From NCBI GenBank assembly GCA_054601695.1, contig BAAHQB010000251.1, positions 62,001-126,000 of the forward strand: DNA of 64,000 bases, read 5' to 3'. Under the pieces are notes generated by a model. The model did not search any database. It was not told where the DNA came from and saw only the letters and a program-made list of their open reading frames with translations. Below, piece after piece: positions 1 through 64,000 of the stretch (position 1 is its first letter; each line of letters begins with the position of its first letter). A program made the translations under genes and the position numbers. This DNA is from Amorphochlora amoebiformis (taxonomy: Eukaryota; Cercozoa; Chlorarachniophyceae).

Positions 1-95
1 TATACAGACACATTTCTATAAATATACTTCCGTACATAAATATATATATATACATATATACCCCCTAACTACACCCCACTCTAACATTAAACCAA
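1..95. other. AT-rich left edge, no gene seen
   Basis: TA-rich sequence leading into C-rich telomere-like repeat. No exon-like island seen. Confidence 0.5.
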
Positions 96-340
96 ACCCC
101 AACCCTAACCCTAACCCTAACCCTAACCCTAACCCTAACCCTAACCCTAACCCTAACCCTAACCCTAACCCAACCCTAACCCTAACCCTAGCCCTTCGTG
201 GTATTAACTTAAGAGTATCGGCTAACTTTAACCCTAACCCTAACCCAAACCCTAACCCTAACCCTAACCCTAACCCGACCCTAATCCTAACCCTAACCCA
301 ACCTTAATCGTAACCCTAACCTAATCCTCACCTTAAAACT
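96..340 (+). repeat. Telomere-type CCCTAA repeat block, interrupted
   Basis: Near-perfect CCCTAA units with a non-repeat insert at about 191-230, then degenerate units. AT-rich sequence lies on both sides, so this is an internal block rather than a proven chromosome end. It could be intronic like the blocks further right, but no flanking exon was recognised. Confidence 0.9.
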
Positions 341-369
341 ACCCAAACGATTATCTATATATATATATG

Positions 370-409
<40 letters not shown>

Positions 410-451
410 TATATATATAGTATATATATACATATATATAATATACATACA

Positions 452-1243
452 CGCGCGCGACGCGCGCGCGCGCGCGCGCGCGCGCGCGCGCACGGGCACC
501 CGACACAAACCAACAACACCCCGACAAACAAACAAACCAAACGGACACGCCCCGCGCGCGCGCGCGCGCGCGCGCGCGCGCGCGCGCGCGCGCGCGCGCG
601 CGCGCGCGCGCGCGCGCGCAACAAACACAACCGCACGCACGCGCCCGCACGCACGCGCACACACACGACACACACACACACACACACAAAACAAACACAC
701 GCACGCACCAACACACACACGACACACACACACACACACGACACACACACACACGCGCGCGCGCGCGCGCGCGCGCGCGCGCGCGCGCGCGCGCGCGCGC
801 GCGCGCGCGCGCGCGCGCGCGCGCCCCGACTACGACCGCGACACGCACGCACACAGATACACAACACAACACACGCACACACAAAGCACGCGCGCGCGCG
901 CGCGCGCGCGCGCGCGCGCGCGCGCGCGCGCGCGCGCGCGCGCGCGCGCGCGCGCGCACGCACACACAAACAGACACAGCGCGCGCGCGCGCGCGCGCGC
1001 GCGCGCGCGCGCGCAACAAACACGCGCGCGCGCGCGCGCGCGCGCGCCGCCCACAACACCCACCCAACCCGACACACACACACGCACAACGCACAACCAC
1101 ACACACACGCGCGCGCGCGCGCGCGCGCGCGCGCGCGCGCGCGCGCGCGCGCGCGCGCGCGCGCGCGCGCGCGCGCGCGCGCGCGCGCGCGCGCGCGCGC
1201 GCGCGCGCGCGCGCGCGCGCGCGCGCGCGCGCGCGCGCGCGCG
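452..1243. repeat. (CG)n blocks with (CA)n spacers
   Basis: Long alternating CG tracts joined by short CA-rich spacers and flanked on both sides by (TA)n. Open frames of Arg-Ala repeats here come from the dinucleotide repeat and are not coding. Alternating CG is a classic Z-DNA-prone sequence. Confidence 0.95.
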
Positions 1244-1281
1244 ATATATATATAATACACACACATATATATATATTTATA

Positions 1282-1323
<42 letters not shown>

Positions 1324-1364
1324 TCTGCCCTCAGATGAATCCTCTATGCCTAACATACCATCCT
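1324..1364 (-). repeat. Inverted copy of the exon at 2050-2117
   Basis: The reverse complement matches the start of the plus-strand exon beginning at 2050 over about 40 bases with one or two differences. It reads [10 protein letters not shown] on the minus strand against [10 protein letters not shown] in the exon. It lies upstream inside the repeat flank and is probably a rearranged copy. Confidence 0.75.
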
Positions 1365-1369
1365 ATATA

Positions 1370-1486
1370 TATATGTATATATATATATATATCTGTACAT
1401 ATATAAATAGATGTACATGCATATATAGCTACTAATGTATGTACATATATACATATATATACTTGTTTACATATATATAATATATG

Positions 1487-1572
<86 letters not shown>

Positions 1573-1573
1573 A

Positions 1574-1645
<72 letters not shown>

Positions 1646-1745
1646 TACATAAGTATATATAATATATGTATGTATATTTACATCATTTACACATATATTT
1701 AACATATACATTTATATGCGTATATCTACACTCATATATTATATG

Positions 1746-1825
<80 letters not shown>

Positions 1826-1996
1826 AATACATATTATATATATACGGCAGAAGTGAATTATATACATATATATATATTTATATTTTCATATGTACATATA
1901 TATATATATGTAAATATATATATATATATACATATTAGTATCTCTCTAAATATATATAAGTATTTATATACATGTATATCCATTTATATAAATACA

Positions 1997-2048
<52 letters not shown>

Positions 2049-2049
2049 G
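1370..2049. repeat. (TA)n microsatellite
   Basis: Long TA runs with occasional TG/CA interruptions and a short CATA run at 1994-2022. No other island seen. Confidence 0.9.
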
Positions 2050-24308
<22,259 letters not shown>

Positions 24309-24473
24309 AATAATCTGCATATACTGGATATATAGGTACGCGCGATATTTTATGAGTGTGTATGTGTGTTTTGGTGTGTTGGTGTGTGTATGTGTGTGTG
24401 TTGCTGGAGGTATGTGTGTATGGGTATGAAAATATAGATGTTTACATGTGTTGGTACTTTGGTGCATTGCAGT

Positions 24474-24505
<32 letters not shown>

Positions 24506-24678
24506 AATATATATATAATATATATATATATGTGTGTGTATATATATATATATGTGATATGTGTATATATAATATACATATATGTACACATATACCGAAT
24601 CCACATATAATCTTGTACAAACACCAAACAGTATATATCTACCAGATGTAAATGAATTTCTAACATTTCCCAATCAGA
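24309..24678. other. Region between convergent ends, TA and TG rich
   Basis: If the plus gene ends at 24308 and the minus gene at 24679, this is a short convergent intergenic region. It holds TG-rich and TA-rich sequence. No polyadenylation signal was identified with confidence. Confidence 0.4.
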
Positions 24679-24861
24679 TCACAGACCCAGGAGAACCCAA
24701 GGTCGGCGGCAATGTATAGAACCTGTGTGTTTCATACCCACATCACCACAATACTGGCCAATAGAAGCATACGGATTGTCTTCTCCATGCTGTAGATCTA
24801 GCTCACGCGTACGCCGTTGTAGTAAATTATGAACCCGGGCTCTGTAATTTAGTTTTTGACC
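24679..24861 (-). CDS. Terminal minus-strand exon with stop TGA
   Basis: Sixty codons open on the minus strand then TGA, after AGCGAAG. It includes RARVHNLLQRRTRELDLQHG and then NPYASIGQYCGDVG. It could be the end of an extended FEN1 or of a separate small gene. A plus-strand alternative (ITDPGEPKVGGN) at 24681 is shorter. Confidence 0.55.
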   Translation of the reverse strand, partial: GQKLNYRARVHNLLQRRTRELDLQHGEDNPYASIGQYCGDVGMKHTGSIHCRRPWVLLGL

Positions 24862-24891
24862 CTTCGCTGGTTAACTCAATCGTCATCAGAC

Positions 24892-24958
24892 AAGTTCTGA
24901 TGTGTCATGATTATTCCAGATTATATGTCTAGTATGTTTATCGAGTTTGTGTACAACC
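24892..24958 (-). CDS. Possible minus-strand exon
   Basis: Bounded by CGCTAG and GTCTGA. Phase 2 to 0, 22 codons, including LDKHTRHIIWNNHDTSEL. The gap to the terminal exon is only 30 bases, which is short for an intron and lowers confidence. Confidence 0.4.
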
Positions 24959-25203
24959 CTAGCGAGTAGCGACAGTATGTCTTTTAACTAGTTTAAATAC
25001 TTGAGTATACATATCTTATAATACTATATATACTAGTATGCCGCGCAGTAGTTTTTACTTGGCCTATGATAGCCTTATTCTAGTCAGTATTTCATATCAT
25101 CAAATATTTACAAACTGAAGTTACAAACAGTAGTAACGAATATCACAAGATTATTATAGATTATGACTTCAAGTAATTATGATATAGAGAGAAATCAAAG
25201 CAC

Positions 25204-25220
25204 TTCAGCTCCAGAAGTCG
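25204..25220 (-). CDS. Possible micro-exon
   Basis: Bounded by GTGTAAG and GTGCTT. Phase 1 to 0, ATSGAE including the split codon. Confidence 0.3.
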
Positions 25221-25274
25221 CTTACACGTTCAATCATTAGTAGACAATGTATACGTGTATTCAGTGATCGTGAC

Positions 25275-25320
25275 CTCGGCAATGCTTGCATTCAAAAACT
25301 ATCATGTCACCCATTTCAAA
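25275..25320 (-). CDS. Minus-strand exon with a Cys-x-x-Cys
   Basis: Bounded by CACATCAG and GTCACG. Phase 0 to 1 reads FEMGDMIVFECKHCR. In phase with the exon at 25536. Confidence 0.6.
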
Positions 25321-25374
25321 CTGATGTGATATGACTAAATGATGGACCAAATAATAGACTTTTAGTTTAGTTAC

Positions 25375-25545
25375 ATCTAGGTGATGAGTACAGATTAGAC
25401 GTATCTAGGGATGAGTACAGATTAGACGTATCTAGGGATGAGTACAGATTAGACGTATCTAGGTATGCGTACAGATTAGACGTATCTAGGTATGCGTACA
25501 GATTAGACGTATCTAGGGATGAGTACAGATTAGACGTATCTAGGA
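25375..25545 (-). repeat. 27-base tandem array echoing an exon donor
   Basis: Six to seven copies of a 27-base unit. On the minus strand each reads CTAGATAC then GTCTAATC, the 3' end and donor of the exon at 25536-25571. They lie on its 3' side. Confidence 0.9.
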
Positions 25546-25571
25546 ATGAGATCTATTTCTTCAGGGGCACG
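25536..25571 (-). CDS. Minus-strand exon with a strong acceptor
   Basis: Preceded by TTTTTTCCCCAG and followed by GTCTAA. Phase 0 to 0 reads [12 protein letters not shown]. On the plus strand the same place shows a tempting ATG ([20 protein letters not shown]), rejected because the minus splice signals and neighbours fit better. Confidence 0.65.
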
Positions 25572-25604
25572 CTGGGGAAAAAATCTTCTATCTTCATATC
25601 AGGC

Positions 25605-25691
<87 letters not shown>

Positions 25692-25718
25692 CATGTGCGT
25701 GCAAGCTATGAAACACGC

Positions 25719-25759
<41 letters not shown>

Positions 25760-26037
25760 TCTATATATGTACATATATGTACATATATTATATATTTTTA
25801 TATCTGTAATGGTAATAATATGTTTGTATGTATGCAATGTATGTTATATAATAAGTTGTAAATCCATACAAAATCATATATTTATATATACATGTCTATG
25901 AAACTGCGATATGTAAATGAATAATGAATACAAATATGCATGTACACACACGCACATATTTCCGTATATAAATGAATATATATATATATATATATATATA
26001 TAGATGTATATATAGAACTGTACATACATGTATACAC

Positions 26038-26052
26038 ATTAGTCTGGGACAA
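26038..26052 (-). CDS. Micro-exon with upstream echoes
   Basis: Bounded by ACAATCAG and GTGTAT. Phase 0 reads LSQTN. Six copies of the acceptor side lie upstream on the minus strand. Confidence 0.45.
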
Positions 26053-26625
26053 CTGATTGTCAAGCGTGACTTCACGCAATGTCACGATTCATCACACATA
26101 TATCTATATTAAATGTGTATATTATTCAATAATACAACTGATTGTCACGCGTGACCTCGCGCAATGTCACGATTCATCACACATATATCTATATTATATG
26201 TGTATATTATTCAATAACACAACTGATTGTCACGCGTGACCTCGCGCAATGTCACGATTCATCGGATATATATATATATATATATCTATATTATATGCGT
26301 ATATTATTCAATAATCTGCGACAACTGATTGTCACGCGTGACCTCGCGCAATGTCACGATTCATCATATACCTATATACACACACAATATATATATATAC
26401 ATATATATATATATCTATATTATATGTGTCTATAATTCAATAATCTGCGACAACTGATTGTCACGCGTGACCTCGCGCAATGTCACGATTCATCAGATAT
26501 ATACATATATACATATATATATATTATATGTGTATATTATTCAATAATCTGCGCCAACTGATTGTCACGCGTGACCTCGCCCAATGTCACGATTCATCAG
26601 ATATATATATATATATATATATCTA
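26045..26625 (-). repeat. Seven-copy repeat with palindromic GTCACGCGTGAC
   Basis: Units of about 85-105 bases with a highly conserved 45-base core containing the palindrome GTCACGCGTGAC and a variable TA-rich spacer. The copies resemble the acceptor side of the exon at 26038-26052. Confidence 0.9.
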
Positions 26626-26657
26626 TCTATATTATATGTGTATATTATTCAATATAC

Positions 26658-48725
<22,068 letters not shown>

Positions 48726-49181
48726 CTCAGTCTGTACGGCTCAACGCGCTAAAATAAAGAATTTTAAAGAAATAAATCACTGCCTTTTAAATAATCGCAG
48801 GAATTGTCTCCCGCGAAAACTCTTCTCTCTTCTTCTTCCTCTCCCTCTCCCCAAAGAAATTAAATCAATCTCCTTTCTTTTTATAGTACCCTCGGAAGGA
48901 CGTTCCAGTACAGTAAAACCACCCAAAATAGACCAAAGATTGCGAAAATACGTATCCGACTTCCCATGGGAAGGCATGAGATTCTGGTCATCCGGCGGAT
49001 ATGGGGGTGTCTAGATATAAAGATATTCACATTTGATATAAAAAATCCATATAAAAAGCGGTTCACATATTTAAATAACGATATTCATATATAATTTAAT
49101 AAGATACACAAGTCGAGTTTCTGACGGGTAGTATCGGGTACAATTCTCCTACACGTGTCCCTTTGATACCCGAACCCACGC
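48726..49181. promoter_or_regulatory. Divergent intergenic region between FEN1 and the PPR gene
   Basis: Repeat-poor sequence between head-to-head genes. It should hold the FEN1 leader exon and promoters for both genes. No promoter element was recognised. Confidence 0.5.

Positions 49182-64000
<14,819 letters not shown>

Noticed and set aside
351-1356. Open frames of up to 333 codons with Arg-Ala and Cys-Val repeats
   Set aside because: They are direct translations of (CG)n and (CA)n tracts, open in several frames at once.
25546-25608. Plus-strand start [20 protein letters not shown] resembling a targeting peptide
   Set aside because: The minus strand has a much better acceptor (TTTTTTCCCCAG), a donor echoed in tandem, and in-phase neighbours.

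Overview
This is a window of nuclear DNA from a eukaryote, probably a protist. About four fifths of it is simple-sequence DNA: (TA)n, (CG)n, (GA)n/(CT)n, homopolymers, minisatellites and at least eight blocks of telomere-type CCCTAA/TTAGGG repeat. The long open frames of Tyr-Ile, Arg-Ala, Asn-Pro or poly-Lys are products of these repeats and not genes. Genes appear only when the small non-repetitive islands are read as exons. Most islands are 15-130 bases, start after AG, end before GT, stay open, and keep phase with the next island. The standard genetic code fits. I cannot place the organism; TTAGGG-type telomere repeat plus an algal-style PPR protein fits several protist groups.

Layout. About 2.0-19.9 kb, and possibly to 24.3 kb: a plus-strand gene (or genes) of more than 30 tiny exons with no family I recognise. 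Several introns are almost pure telomeric repeat. From 19.9 to 24.3 kb the strand is uncertain in places because several islands can be spliced on either strand. 24.68-25.57 kb: minus-strand exons ending in a stop codon, either a C-terminal extension of the next gene or a separate gene. 26.66-48.73 kb: a minus-strand flap endonuclease 1 (FEN1) gene cut into about 24 exons over 22 kb. All seven metal-binding acidic residues known for FEN1 are present. 48.73-49.18 kb: a short repeat-free divergent intergenic region. 49.18 kb to beyond the window end: a plus-strand gene with a hydrophobic N-terminal segment, an SH3-like segment and pentatricopeptide-like (PPR) repeats.

The most unusual features are two. 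First, introns are built from microsatellite, minisatellite or telomeric repeat, and CCCTAACCCTAA carries a CTAAC branch-site-like motif in every unit. Second, decayed echoes of exon-intron junctions recur: acceptor plus exon 5' end on the 5' side of an exon, exon 3' end plus donor on its 3' side, often as tandem arrays. FEN1, where homology fixes the true exons, shows these echoes are decoys and shows that some islands passing the splice and frame tests are false. Confidence for the unidentified gene is lower accordingly.
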